Assembly: GCA_018969705.1 (NCBI GenBank)
Contig: JAGWXV010000004.1
Location: 1 to 40,237 of the forward strand
Direction of reading: 5' to 3'
Source of the DNA: Betaproteobacteria bacterium
Lineage (GTDB): Bacteria > Pseudomonadota > Gammaproteobacteria > Burkholderiales > Burkholderiaceae_A
Length of the DNA: 40,237 bases
In this document: positions 1-11,352 of the stretch, piece after piece
How positions within the stretch are numbered: the first letter of the stretch is position 1
Layout of the letters: each line of letters begins with the position of its first letter
Position numbers and translations under genes: made by a program
Notes under the pieces: generated by a model
Told to the model about the DNA's origin: nothing
Database searches by the model: none
Seen by the model: the letters and a program-made list of their open reading frames with translations, nothing else

Positions 1-1234
<1,234 letters not shown>

Positions 1235-1434
1235 AATCTCTTGGCGTCAAATAAATACTTCTGACGCAATATTTTTTTACTCAAAAAAATTACGAGGTAT
1301 TTCTCTTGACAGACAAATACACACGTATATTTTTTGTGAGCACTAAGTTTTGAGCATTCAGCATTGTTTTGTCACGTGAGTTCGAAAACATGCTGTGCGC
1401 TTCTGCCCTAGTGCCCACACTTATCGGCTGTTCA

Positions 1435-1446
1435 TTGTTAAAGAGC
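1435..1446 (-). promoter_or_regulatory. rrn leader boxA antitermination element
   Basis: Minus strand reads GCTCTTTAACAA, matching boxA consensus (TGCTCTTTAACA), about 200 nt upstream of 16S. Confidence 0.85.
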
Positions 1447-1550
1447 GATTCGTCTGGCTTCCGAAATTTGCGGGAAAAAGAGGGCCCTTGGTCTTGCTAG
1501 CACTCTGGAATTTTTTGCACCGCGTCATTCGCAAGCAGCGAAGAAGCGGA

Positions 1551-1579
1551 ATTATGGCTGGCCGTATCGGATATGTCAA
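1551..1579 (-). promoter_or_regulatory. sigma70-type rrn promoter
   Basis: Minus strand TTGACA (1579-1574), 17-nt spacer, CATAAT (1556-1551), upstream of boxA and 16S. Confidence 0.8.
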
Positions 1580-1645
1580 ACGCATTAAAAGGGCTCCACA
1601 CCCGGTGTGCAAAACGTGTCTAGGAGCAATGCGCCTCGGTAAAGA

Positions 1646-2458
1646 CTAGGAAGGGAAAAACAGTGCCTTTAGCGCCGCGCCAGGGGAGGGCGCCCGCATG
1701 AAGGCCTCTCCGATCAAAAACGTCTGGATACCGGCCTCGGTCAAGCGCGCAAGATCCACCGGAGTGTGAATCCCGCTTTCGGATACCAGGAGTCGGCCTG
1801 GCGGCATCTCTCGGGCGAGCTCCAGGCTGGTCTCCAGCCGGGTCTCAAAGGTCCTGAGGTTGCGATTGTTGACCCCGATTAGGGCCGATTTGCAGTGCCC
1901 CAGGGCGCGCTCTAGCTCGCTTAAGTCATGTACCTCAACGAGGACATCCATCCCCAGCGCGAAGGCCGCAGCCTCGAGCTCCTGCAGCTGAGTCTCAGAA
2001 AGGGCCGCCACGATGAGCAATATGCAATCAGCCCCCCAATAACGCGCTTGCAAAACCTGGTAGGGGTCGAGCATGAAGTCTTTGCGGAGCACTGGCAGGC
2101 TGCAGGCAGTCCGGGCGGCCCTGAGGTGCTCGGGATCGCCCTGAAAAAATTCAATGTCAGTAAGTACTGACAAGCACGCTGCGCCGCCCCGCTCGTAATC
2201 CACAGCAATCTCGGCAGGCGCGTAGGGGTCACGAATCACGCCCTTGCTGGGGCTGGCCCGCTTGACCTCGCTGATCACCGCTGACCAGCCCGCTCGATGT
2301 TTGGCCTGAATGGCCGAAACGAACCCCCGGGGCCGGTGGACGGCATCGGCAGCAAGCGCTGCCAGCTGTTGCTGCAATACTGCCTCGGAGGTATGCCGGC
2401 GAGCAGCCGCGATCTCGCGGTGCTTTACCTCCAGAATCCGCTGCAGGATGTCCGACAT
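1646..2458 (-). CDS. trpC: indole-3-glycerol phosphate synthase
   Basis: ORF 270 aa with [39 protein letters not shown] motifs. Confidence 0.97.
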   Translation of the reverse strand: MSDILQRILEVKHREIAAARRHTSEAVLQQQLAALAADAVHRPRGFVSAIQAKHRAGWSAVISEVKRASPSKGVIRDPYAPAEIAVDYERGGAACLSVLTDIEFFQGDPEHLRAARTACSLPVLRKDFMLDPYQVLQARYWGADCILLIVAALSETQLQELEAAAFALGMDVLVEVHDLSELERALGHCKSALIGVNNRNLRTFETRLETSLELAREMPPGRLLVSESGIHTPVDLARLTEAGIQTFLIGEAFMRAPSPGAALKALFFPS

Positions 2459-3505
2459 TTAGCCGGCCGCAGATAGGGTCTGGGAGAGTGTGATGAACTC
2501 CTGAAGCTTGGCCTTAGCCGCGCCGGACGCAATGGTCCGCATCGCAAGGTCGACCGCTGACTGCCAGTCAGCCGCTACGTTGGCTGCCAACAGTGCGCCC
2601 GCTGCATTCATTCCAACAATGTCGCGTACCGGCCCGAGTTCATTATTGAGCGCCGCACGAAGTTTGGCCTCGGACTCCTCGGGGCTGGACGCGCGCAAGG
2701 CAGCATCACATTCTTGCACCGAGTAATTCGGAAATCCGAACTGCTGCGCTGTGATCGCATAGTGCTGGACATGACCGAATTGAAGCTCTCCAATCATGGT
2801 CTCACCGTGCAGGGCGATCTCATCCATGCCGCTTTTCGCATGCACGACTAGCACATGGTTGCTGCCCAGCTTGCGCAGCACCTCCGATTGAATCGATACG
2901 AGCTCAGGGTGAAAGACTCCCATCAGCTGATGGGCCGCGCCGGCAGGGTTAGTCAGCGGGCCAAGAATATTGAAAATCGTACGAACGCCAAGCTCTTTTC
3001 GAACCGGAGCGATGTGTTTCATCGCCGGGTGATAGTCCGGTGCAAACATAAATCCAACACCACAGCCCCGAATACAGTCGGCGACCTGGGTTGGCGAGAG
3101 ATGAATGTTGGCGCCAAGCTTCTCGAGAATGTCAGCACTTCCTGTTGACGAAGAAACCGAACGGCCGCCATGCTTTGCGACTTGTGCTCCAGCTGCGGCT
3201 GCAACGAACATTGCTGTAGTGGAAATGTTAAAGGTATGTGCACCATCACCACCCGTGCCACACATATCAACCAAGTGGGGCGCTTGCACGCTGACACGGG
3301 TTGCGAACTCGCGCATGACCGTTGCCGCGGCTGCCACTTCGGTGGTGGTCTCTACCTTTACCCGCATCGCGGCCAGCACGCCCGCGGTCTGCACCGCCGA
3401 GGCCTGGCCCGACATGATGGCGCGCATGATGTCGATCATCTCCTCGTGGGTGAGATCTTGATGGGCCACTACCCGGTTGAGTGCTTGAGCAATCGTGAAA
3501 GCCAT
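2459..3505 (-). CDS. trpD: anthranilate phosphoribosyltransferase
   Basis: 348 aa; DMCGTGGDGAHTFNISTTAMFVAAAAG, KHGGRSVSSSTGSADILEKLG, FNILGPLTNP motifs. Confidence 0.97.
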   Translation of the reverse strand: MAFTIAQALNRVVAHQDLTHEEMIDIMRAIMSGQASAVQTAGVLAAMRVKVETTTEVAAAATVMREFATRVSVQAPHLVDMCGTGGDGAHTFNISTTAMFVAAAAGAQVAKHGGRSVSSSTGSADILEKLGANIHLSPTQVADCIRGCGVGFMFAPDYHPAMKHIAPVRKELGVRTIFNILGPLTNPAGAAHQLMGVFHPELVSIQSEVLRKLGSNHVLVVHAKSGMDEIALHGETMIGELQFGHVQHYAITAQQFGFPNYSVQECDAALRASSPEESEAKLRAALNNELGPVRDIVGMNAAGALLAANVAADWQSAVDLAMRTIASGAAKAKLQEFITLSQTLSAAG

Positions 3506-3519
3506 GGTTTTACCGAGGG

Positions 3520-4110
3520 TTATGTAATACCGGAATCATCCAGGAAATTTTTCAAAAGCGCATGGCCGGATTCACTGAGGATGGACTCCGGATGAAACTG
3601 CACGCCGTGAACGGGCAGGTAGCGGTGCTGCAAGCCCATGATTTCGCCGTCGGCGGTCCAGGCCGTCACGGTGAGCTCCTCGGGCAGGCCATCTCGGCTG
3701 ACCGCCAGAGAGTGGTATCGAATCACTGTCATTGGCGACGGAAGGCCGTGAAAAACCCCCTGGCCAATATGTTCAATCGCAGAGGTCTTGCCATGCATCA
3801 GGGTCTTGGCCCGCACTACCTGAGCGCCAAACGCCGCGCCGATCGCCTGATGGCCCAGACAAACCCCAAGCAGCGGAATCTCGCCCGCGGCTTTTTGAAT
3901 GAGCTCGACAGAAATTCCAGCCCGATCGGGACTGCACGGCCCCGGGGAAATCACGATCCGGTCAGGCCGCTCACCGGCCGGCCTGCGCAAAATCTGATCT
4001 ACAGAGATTGCATCGTTTCGAACGGTCTCCACTAATGCACCCAGCTCGCCTAAATACTGCACGAGATTGAATGTGAACGAATCGTAATTGTCGATCATGA
4101 GCACCCGCAT
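3520..4110 (-). CDS. trpG: anthranilate synthase component II (glutamine amidotransferase)
   Basis: [57 protein letters not shown]. Start placed at the internal Met ([12 protein letters not shown]); the track ORF starts at 4122. Confidence 0.96.
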   Translation of the reverse strand: MRVLMIDNYDSFTFNLVQYLGELGALVETVRNDAISVDQILRRPAGERPDRIVISPGPCSPDRAGISVELIQKAAGEIPLLGVCLGHQAIGAAFGAQVVRAKTLMHGKTSAIEHIGQGVFHGLPSPMTVIRYHSLAVSRDGLPEELTVTAWTADGEIMGLQHRYLPVHGVQFHPESILSESGHALLKNFLDDSGIT

Positions 4111-5261
4111 CAAGATGCCCACTTCGCAGAAGTCTTATGGATCTCCTCTTTTGCTAAACGCATGTAAATTTGTTGATTAATACCCTTGATACAAAATCCT
4201 TGCTCTTTATGACGACACTGAAATCCTTTGCAGTGACCATTTGGAATTTCTGCATAACCATGAAGTCTTTTTGTAGAGCGACATGCGAGCTCACCGGAAT
4301 ACTGAAAAATTCGATTTGGGAAAAATAATTCAGAGTGCGCCAGGCGTGGTTGACTCGACCCCATGATCACTACGGTCCTAACACCCAACGATGCTGCCAA
4401 GTGAGTGACCCCCGTATCTGGGCCAAACACTAACTCAGATCTCGCCAAGATTAACAGCAGCTCAGGCAAAGAGGTTTTATCAATTAAGCTGATCGCATTA
4501 AGTTCGAGCCCGGCCGGAAGTCGGTCTCCCGTTCCGGTAAATACTGGCGTGATTCCCGCTTCTATCAGATTGTTTTTTAATTCCGCGGCAGTATCGAAAT
4601 CAATCCTACGGAACTCACCGCGCCCCGACAAATGGATAACCGCATAGCGTTCGCAATCAAACTTAAGTCTCTGTTTCGCCACTGAAGATAGGTTCCAAAA
4701 ACTCTGTGTTAGCTGCCTGCGTCGGACTGGCGACCTCAACTTTGAAGACGTGTAATCTAGAAAATCAATGACTAAAAAATCCAACATCTCAGCGATCGGC
4801 AGTGCCGATACTTTTTCGAAACAAGGTCCATGAATAAATCTAGGTGAGTCATGATCACGAAAAGCCCATATTTTTCTAGCGCCGGATGCGCGCACAATCT
4901 GAAAAAGGCGCTTCTCAAAAAAACAAATTGCTAAACTCACTTTGAAAGCACGAATAGAACGAAGCGTTTGTGTATTTTTATAAAATGAAATTACATGATC
5001 GATTCCAATTATAAGTTTTGCAAGAGCTTCGAGCTCCGGCCGCACAAGCAGGATGATTCTTTGGTTGGGCATCGACTGCTTTAGTCTTGCCAGGGCTGGA
5101 AGTGCCATACAAAGGTCACCCAGGTATAAGGGTGCTGCCACAAGAACCGCCGGCTCGCCTGGGAGGTTTTCAGGATTAAATGATCGCCGTGGCATCTTTG
5201 AATACCAAACAATCAGTAGCTTGAACTGAAGCTTTTGTATCAGGGAAAAAATTGTCGACAA
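4110..5261 (-). CDS. glycosyltransferase family 9 (heptosyltransferase-like) protein
   Basis: 383 aa ORF; N-terminal [26 protein letters not shown] and C-terminal [27 protein letters not shown] resemble GT9 nucleotide-sugar site motifs. The ORF-track start is a TTG; an ATG at 5195 is an alternative start. Confidence 0.82.
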   Translation of the reverse strand: MSTIFSLIQKLQFKLLIVWYSKMPRRSFNPENLPGEPAVLVAAPLYLGDLCMALPALARLKQSMPNQRIILLVRPELEALAKLIIGIDHVISFYKNTQTLRSIRAFKVSLAICFFEKRLFQIVRASGARKIWAFRDHDSPRFIHGPCFEKVSALPIAEMLDFLVIDFLDYTSSKLRSPVRRRQLTQSFWNLSSVAKQRLKFDCERYAVIHLSGRGEFRRIDFDTAAELKNNLIEAGITPVFTGTGDRLPAGLELNAISLIDKTSLPELLLILARSELVFGPDTGVTHLAASLGVRTVVIMGSSQPRLAHSELFFPNRIFQYSGELACRSTKRLHGYAEIPNGHCKGFQCRHKEQGFCIKGINQQIYMRLAKEEIHKTSAKWAS

Positions 5262-5269
5262 ATCGGACC

Positions 5270-6805
5270 TCAGACTCGATCGCCTTCTGGTGCTGGTTGG
5301 AGGCCGTTCTCCGCGAGCTCCGCCGCACGAATCACGGCTTTTGCTTTATTTTCGGTTTCAAGCCACTCATTTTCAACAATGGAATCTGCCACAATCCCAG
5401 CAGCTGCCTGCACATGAAGCAGGCCGCCTTTCAATACTCCGGTTCGGATCGTAATTGCCAGGTCTAATTCGCCTGAGAACGATAGATAGCCACAGGCACC
5501 GCCATATAAACCGCGCTTCGTGGGCTCCAGCTCATCGATGATTTCCATGGCCCGAATCTTGGGTGCGCCAGACAACGTTCCAGCCGGAAAAGTTGCACGC
5601 ATCACATCAAGGGCGCTTAAGCCGGGCTTAAGTATTCCCTCCACATTCGAGACAAGATGCATCACGTGCGAATAACGCTCGACTGTCATTTGTTCGGTCA
5701 CACTTACTGAGCCAATTTTCGCAATTCGGCCAATATCATTTCGCGCTAAGTCGATCAGCATGACGTGCTCGGCGCGCTCTTTTGGGTCATCGCGAAGTTC
5801 TTGTTCAAGGACCAGGTCTTGCTCAGCAGTCGGACCCCGTGGCCGTGTACCCGCAATAGGGCGAATCGTTATTCGCGTCTCTGGTTTGTTATCGATCTTG
5901 ATCTGATCTTGGCGCACTAGAATCTCGGGTGATGCACCAATCACATGAAAATCACCGAGATCATAAAAATACATATAAGGCGACGGATTGATCGAGCGCA
6001 GGGCACGATATAAAGTAAGTGGTGCGCCGTAATAAGGCTTACGTAAAACCTGCCCAATCTGTACCTGCATCACATCACCAGCAGCTATGTAATCTTTGGC
6101 CGCCGCAGCTGCTTTCAGGTAATCCTCTTTTTTGAAATCCCGGATCACCTCTGTCGGACTTAAGCGCTCTGAGCGAGGCGCGACAACGGGCGCTACGAGT
6201 TTTGACTCCAGCTGATCCAGGGCAGCCATTGCCCGATCAAAGGACTGATCCAGCGTTTGACCGCTGACAGTGGGATCCGCATAGACAACGAGATATAAAT
6301 GCCCCGCCAGGTTGTCAATGACAGCCAGCTGCTCGGTAAGCAATAAAACAATATCCGGCACGCCAATCGGGTCCGATTTTTGTTTTGCAGCCTCAGTCGC
6401 AAGCCGGGGCTCGATGTGTCGAACAGTGTCGTAACCGAAATAGCCCGCCAGCCCACCACAAAAACGTGGCAACTCAGGTGTTAAAGCCACCTTAAAACGG
6501 GCAAGGTAGCCCTCGGCAAACGCAAGTGGATCGCCGGTGAATGATTCAACCAGCCTGCCATCATCAATCACCGAGACCTCATGGTCTCGGGCCTCGATCC
6601 GAGTTTTTGCAGGCAGTCCGATAAAAGAATAACGGCCGAACCGCTCACCGCCCACGACTGACTCCAAGAGAAAACTGTTTGGCCTGTTGGCGAGCTTTAA
6701 GTACAGCGATAGGGGCGTGTCGAGATCGGCTTGCAGCATCCGCATCAAGGGAATGCGGTCATAGCCCAGGGCTGCCAGGGCCTTAAACTCAGCCCTGCTG
6801 ATCAC
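5270..6805 (-). CDS. trpE: anthranilate synthase component I
   Basis: 511 aa; [75 protein letters not shown]. Confidence 0.97.
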   Translation of the reverse strand: MISRAEFKALAALGYDRIPLMRMLQADLDTPLSLYLKLANRPNSFLLESVVGGERFGRYSFIGLPAKTRIEARDHEVSVIDDGRLVESFTGDPLAFAEGYLARFKVALTPELPRFCGGLAGYFGYDTVRHIEPRLATEAAKQKSDPIGVPDIVLLLTEQLAVIDNLAGHLYLVVYADPTVSGQTLDQSFDRAMAALDQLESKLVAPVVAPRSERLSPTEVIRDFKKEDYLKAAAAAKDYIAAGDVMQVQIGQVLRKPYYGAPLTLYRALRSINPSPYMYFYDLGDFHVIGASPEILVRQDQIKIDNKPETRITIRPIAGTRPRGPTAEQDLVLEQELRDDPKERAEHVMLIDLARNDIGRIAKIGSVSVTEQMTVERYSHVMHLVSNVEGILKPGLSALDVMRATFPAGTLSGAPKIRAMEIIDELEPTKRGLYGGACGYLSFSGELDLAITIRTGVLKGGLLHVQAAAGIVADSIVENEWLETENKAKAVIRAAELAENGLQPAPEGDRV

Positions 6806-7506
6806 TGCCCGCCCGACTTCAGTGCAGAGCGAAACTTGGACATCACCCCACGATAGCCGCCATCGGCATCAGCGGCACCGAAGATGGCTGAGCCGGCTAC
6901 AAATGTATCGGCACCCGCAGCCGCCACGGCAGCCACATTCTCAACCTTAATTCCGCCATCGACTTCTAGAAGAATTGGCTGGCCACCGGCGATTACATGC
7001 TGATCAATTTTTTTTCGGACTGCTTTGAGCTTATCCAGGGTCGAAGGAATAAATGATTGACCCCCAAAGCCCGGATTCACAGACATGAGAAGAACGATAT
7101 CCAGCTTGCTCATCACCCAATCCAGATGCTCCACCGGGGAGCCCGGATTCAGCACCAAGCCTGCCTTACAGCCCTGATCGCGAATGAGCGCGAGCGTCCG
7201 ATCAACATGGGGTGAGGCCTCGGGGTGAAACGTAATCAGATTCGCACCGGCCTTGGCGAATTCGACCACTAAGACGTCTACCGGCGAGACCATCAGATGC
7301 ACATCGATTGCAATCTCGACATGGGGACGAATCGCCTGACAGACCATGGGCCCGATGGTGAGGTTCGGAACGTAGTGGTTATCCATCACATCAAAATGGA
7401 TAAAGTCAGCACCGGCTGCCTGCACCTGACGAACCTCGTCTCCGAGTCGGGCAAAATCAGCGGACAAGATGCTTGGGGCAATCCGATAAGTCGTGGAGGC
7501 TGTCAT
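6802..7506 (-). CDS. rpe: ribulose-phosphate 3-epimerase
   Basis: [64 protein letters not shown]. Confidence 0.97.
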   Translation of the reverse strand: MTASTTYRIAPSILSADFARLGDEVRQVQAAGADFIHFDVMDNHYVPNLTIGPMVCQAIRPHVEIAIDVHLMVSPVDVLVVEFAKAGANLITFHPEASPHVDRTLALIRDQGCKAGLVLNPGSPVEHLDWVMSKLDIVLLMSVNPGFGGQSFIPSTLDKLKAVRKKIDQHVIAGGQPILLEVDGGIKVENVAAVAAAGADTFVAGSAIFGAADADGGYRGVMSKFRSALKSGGQ

Positions 7507-7521
7507 GGTTTCGATTTTAGA

Positions 7522-7605
7522 TCAGCGCTTACCGCGCATGGTCCACCAGACAATAAAAAGCAGGAGGGCCAGCGCAACCCCGGCCTCGAGAAAAATGAGC
7601 CACAT
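7522..7605 (-). CDS. predicted 27-aa single-pass membrane micro-protein
   Basis: Own translation of the minus strand: MWLIFLEAGVALALLLFIVWWTMRGKR*, lying exactly between rpe and mltA. Below the size cutoff of the supplied ORF track. Confidence 0.45.
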   Translation of the reverse strand: MWLIFLEAGVALALLLFIVWWTMRGKR

Positions 7606-7612
7606 ACGTTTG

Positions 7613-8794
7613 ATGTTCGAGTTAAGGCTAGCAGATTGTACGGGGCGTTACCCGCTGCCGCTTGCGCGCTTTTTAGCGGGCCTGCTCTGGATTTGCGCCC
7701 TCGGGCTACTGCCTGCGATCGCCAATGCCCAGTCAGAGGCGCGGCTGCGGCCCGTCCCGTTTTCAGAGCTGCCAGGCTGGCCAGAGGACGATCTCAAGGG
7801 ATTTTCGACCGCACTGACGACCAACTGCTCTGCGATGCGCGCCAGGACGGCGGTCTGGGGGCGCTTGTGCCGAGAGGCCGATCAGATAACTGCTACCGAT
7901 ACAACGGCCCTGAAGCAGTTCATTGAATCGCAATTTCTCGCTCACGAGCTCAGTGATACCAAAGGCAGTCGGACCGGTCTGATCACTGGCTACTACGAAC
8001 CGCTACTAAAAGGATCGCGTACACGCGGCGGTGCATTCCAAATTCCGCTGTATCGGACGCCTAAGGACTTGATCAATGTCGATCTCTCCTCCATCTATCC
8101 AGAAATCAAATCCCTTCGGCTGCGTGGCCGGCTCGAAGGCAATCGCATCGTGCCGTATCCAACCCGCGCCGAAATCGAACGCGGTGGGCTATTGGCGGGC
8201 GGGGAGCTGCTTTGGGTAGACGACCCCGTCGAAGCTTTCTTTTTACAAGTACAAGGCTCAGGCAGAGTCCAGCTGCATACCGGAGAGACAGTACGGGTGG
8301 GCTATGCCGAACAAAACGGCTATCCGTATCGCTCGATTGGCCGCTATCTCATCGATAAAGGCGAGCTCAAGCCAAATGATGCTTCGATGCAAAGCATTAA
8401 GGCTTGGATGGCAGCCAATCCGCATCGCCGCGATGAGGTCCTGCATCAGAATCCGAGTGTGGTTTTCTTTCGGGAAATCACCACCCTGCCGAGCGCACAG
8501 GGGCCCCTTGGTTCAATGGGACTTCCGCTGACCGCCGGGCGCTCGCTCGCGGTGGATCCGCGATTTGTGGCGCCAGGCAGCCTTGTCTACCTCTCAACCC
8601 GCGTACCAAAGCCCGGCGCGCCACCGAAAGATCACGGGCTCTCTTTTCAACGGCTCATGATTGCCCAGGATACGGGTAGCGCTGTTTTGGGCGCCCACCG
8701 GGGTGATATCTTTTTCGGTACCGGCAATGACGCGGGAGAAGTCGCCGGCCGGATGCGGGCCGATGGGAGGATGTTTGTCTTGCTTCCGAAATAG
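7613..8794 (+). CDS. mltA: membrane-bound lytic murein transglycosylase A
   Basis: GLITGYYEPLLKGSR, VDDPVEAFFLQVQGSGRV, MGLPLTAGRSLAVDPRFVAPGSLVYL, RLMIAQDTGSAVLGAHRGDIFFGTG. Start placed at MFELRLADCTGRYPL... with a hydrophobic signal; the track ORF begins at 7493. Confidence 0.94.
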   Translation: MFELRLADCTGRYPLPLARFLAGLLWICALGLLPAIANAQSEARLRPVPFSELPGWPEDDLKGFSTALTTNCSAMRARTAVWGRLCREADQITATDTTALKQFIESQFLAHELSDTKGSRTGLITGYYEPLLKGSRTRGGAFQIPLYRTPKDLINVDLSSIYPEIKSLRLRGRLEGNRIVPYPTRAEIERGGLLAGGELLWVDDPVEAFFLQVQGSGRVQLHTGETVRVGYAEQNGYPYRSIGRYLIDKGELKPNDASMQSIKAWMAANPHRRDEVLHQNPSVVFFREITTLPSAQGPLGSMGLPLTAGRSLAVDPRFVAPGSLVYLSTRVPKPGAPPKDHGLSFQRLMIAQDTGSAVLGAHRGDIFFGTGNDAGEVAGRMRADGRMFVLLPK

Positions 8795-8837
8795 ACAGCA
8801 GTGTGCTTATAAAATTGTTTTCCGGCGCTCAATAAAC

Positions 8838-9623
8838 CTATTTGGTATCCGCAAATAGCTGCTCTAACCGATCCCGACTAATCGCACCGGTGAGTCTGCG
8901 GCCATCGGCTAGAAATGAGGTGGGGGTTCCCGAGACACCGAGAGATCGGCCCAATTCAACAATCTTGGCTGATGGAAATCGGCAATCTGCGGATGCTTTC
9001 GGGGGCTCTTTTCCAAAAAGCATCCAATCATTCCAGGCCTCCTCCCGATTTTTTGCACACCATGCATTTCGAGAAACGGTTTCCGATTCAGCGCGCAGTG
9101 TGGGATAAAAATAGGTATAGATAGTGACATTGTTTAATTCAGTTAATGTTTTCCGGTAGGTTCTGCAGAAGCTGCAATAGGGATCCTCAAATACCGCAAG
9201 GGTGCGCTTTCCATTTCCGCGAACAGTCTTCAGAGCAAGATCCTTAGGGAGTTTTGCGAAATCAATTTTGTTGATTTCTTCCAGCCGAGCCGCGGTGAGA
9301 TTTTCACCGGTCTTTAGATTCACCATCTGACCTTCAACAATTGCAAACTGGCCTTTTTCATCAGCATAAATTAGGTCGGTGCCCAGCCGAACCTCAACGA
9401 TGCCGGGCATTACGGTGCGATTGACGCTGTCGACCTTAAAGCGGCCTTTCAGCCAAGACTCCACTGCTATCTTAACTGGTGACTCAATTGCGGGACTCAC
9501 GCGCTCTTGTGCCTGCAGGGACTGTGACCATAATCCGACAACGAAAATCCAACAGAAGATTCCACCGGCGAGAAGTTTGACGTTTTTGATTTGACAAATT
9601 TCCGAAAGATTCAATCTTGACAT
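8838..9623 (-). CDS. DsbC/DsbG-family thiol:disulfide interchange protein
   Basis: Hydrophobic N-terminus, FEDPYCSFCRTYRKTL (CxxC), cis-Pro loop SGTPTSFLADG, DsbC-like N-terminal dimerisation region. Confidence 0.88.
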   Translation of the reverse strand: MSRLNLSEICQIKNVKLLAGGIFCWIFVVGLWSQSLQAQERVSPAIESPVKIAVESWLKGRFKVDSVNRTVMPGIVEVRLGTDLIYADEKGQFAIVEGQMVNLKTGENLTAARLEEINKIDFAKLPKDLALKTVRGNGKRTLAVFEDPYCSFCRTYRKTLTELNNVTIYTYFYPTLRAESETVSRNAWCAKNREEAWNDWMLFGKEPPKASADCRFPSAKIVELGRSLGVSGTPTSFLADGRRLTGAISRDRLEQLFADTK

Positions 9624-9633
9624 TTTGATTTCC

Positions 9634-10803
9634 TTAAGAAGGGCCGATTGCTTGCCGAATCAATAGCTGACGCAGAAGGCCTGTGTTGGCGACAACGCGC
9701 ATGCCCAATTGGCTGAGACGCTGTAGCGTAGGATGGGGTTGAACCACCCAGCGCTGCAGGAGGTCTAGGCTCCACTGAACGGTTTTGATGCGGCGCAGTC
9801 GCTGGCGACGATACGCAGCGAGTGCCGACCCGTTGCCAGGATCGGATCGGTACTCCTTCCAAATGTTCTCGAGGCAGAGCAGATCTTGGATGCCCAAATT
9901 TAAACCGTATCCAGCAAGTGGATGTACCGTATGGGCAGCATCCCCCAGCAGTGCAATACGTGGCGCTGTCAGCTCATCAGTGAGCAGCATACGTAGAGGG
10001 CTTGAAGTCAGGCTCCCCACCAGCCGTAAGCGCCCAAATCGCATCGCTGTTCGATCAGCGATCTGATCTGCAATGGTTGCATTCAAATCCGGGGCGAGTA
10101 GATCGACCCGCGAAGAGGACCACACCATCGAAACCTGCTGAGGGTCGGCTAAGGGTAAGAGCGCAAGGATATCGCCCCGATCAAACCACTGGGCAGCAAC
10201 ACCGCCGTGGGGAAACTCAGTGTGAAAAGCAGCAACAATCGCATTCTGGCTGTAATCCCGCTGGCCCCAGAGAATTCCTGCCTGGCCCCTCACCCAAGAT
10301 CGGGCGCCGTCGGCCCCTAGTACAAGCTGCGCATCAAAAGTCTTTCCGTCGACACCAAGCCTCACTCGGTCCGGGAGCGCCTCTAAGTAGTTCGGCCGCA
10401 CAGGAACACGCGTAACCGGTGCACGAAACTTGAGCGCCTGCTCAAGGACATCCAACAAATTCCGATGTGTCACCATGGCGGAGAGAAATTCCACCCCCGA
10501 ATCCGAGGCGGTAAGGTCAACACGCGATGCCCCCGAGAACACCTCCATTCGGGTCACTGTACAACTGTTTGCCTCCAGCGCAGACCATACACCAAGACGC
10601 TTTAAAAGGCCGACGGTCGCAGGTGAGAGCGCGTAATTGCGGGCATCTGCGCCATCTGTACGATCCACCTCGGCCGGACCAAACCATAGTACTTTTAACC
10701 CCAGCTGTGCAGCCGTCAAGGCCGATAAGGCACCGATAACTCCACTGCCCACAATGGCAAGCGGTGAAGTAACGGTGGGGTCGGCTGCGGTCGGGCGGCT
10801 CAT
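9634..10803 (-). CDS. UbiH/UbiF/COQ6-family FAD-dependent monooxygenase
   Basis: GSGVIGALSALTAAQLGLKVLWFGP dinucleotide fold, VLGADGARSWVR, IALLGDAAHTVHPLAGYGLNLGIQD. Confidence 0.9.
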   Translation of the reverse strand: MSRPTAADPTVTSPLAIVGSGVIGALSALTAAQLGLKVLWFGPAEVDRTDGADARNYALSPATVGLLKRLGVWSALEANSCTVTRMEVFSGASRVDLTASDSGVEFLSAMVTHRNLLDVLEQALKFRAPVTRVPVRPNYLEALPDRVRLGVDGKTFDAQLVLGADGARSWVRGQAGILWGQRDYSQNAIVAAFHTEFPHGGVAAQWFDRGDILALLPLADPQQVSMVWSSSRVDLLAPDLNATIADQIADRTAMRFGRLRLVGSLTSSPLRMLLTDELTAPRIALLGDAAHTVHPLAGYGLNLGIQDLLCLENIWKEYRSDPGNGSALAAYRRQRLRRIKTVQWSLDLLQRWVVQPHPTLQRLSQLGMRVVANTGLLRQLLIRQAIGPS

Positions 10804-10906
10804 CGCGCTGGAAGGAATACCCGAGATGTCGCCTCATGGCAAGTGGGAAGATCGCTTCGGCTATACTTTCGACTCTTCTCCGGCGTCTGATTTTCGGCGC
10901 CCGGCT

Positions 10907-10982
<76 letters not shown>

Positions 10983-11028
10983 TCCCTGAACGGTACGTAC
11001 TCGAGACATCGTTTACAGATCGTACCGA

Positions 11029-11229
11029 TCACATAGTTAACACTTTTGGCCCAAAGGGGTTCTCGAGTGGTTCAACTTTACAGCTGTCTAAATCGAAGTA
11101 TCCCAAATCGTAATCCATAAAACTGGCCAGCCAGACACGGTCCTCGACCTGGCGCACACCCACATTTTGACCGGCAAAGACGGTGCCAAGGTGAATTAGC
11201 GTTGGAAGCTTCAATTGTCTATTCGGCAT
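11029..11229 (-). pseudogene. C-terminal remnant of IS481-type (rve/integrase core) transposase
   Basis: 66-aa ORF HLGTVFAGQNVGVRQVEDRVWLASFMDYDLGYFDLDSCKVEPLENPFGPKV matches the typical C-terminal tail of these transposases. No catalytic DDE domain is present upstream. Confidence 0.8.
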
Positions 11230-11352
11230 AGCACCCCAGTGTCTTAATTTAGGGGGAGACTATAGGGGCATCTCGGGTCATTACGTCGCAAGAAGGTTAT
11301 AGGGGCAAGACACCTCAACAAATGAGTCGACTATCACGGCATCGACTCTACT

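Noticed and set aside
1395-1649. 84-aa (+) and 63-aa (-) ORFs upstream of 16S
   Set aside because: Region is the rrn leader/promoter (boxA, -10/-35); no protein-family signal.
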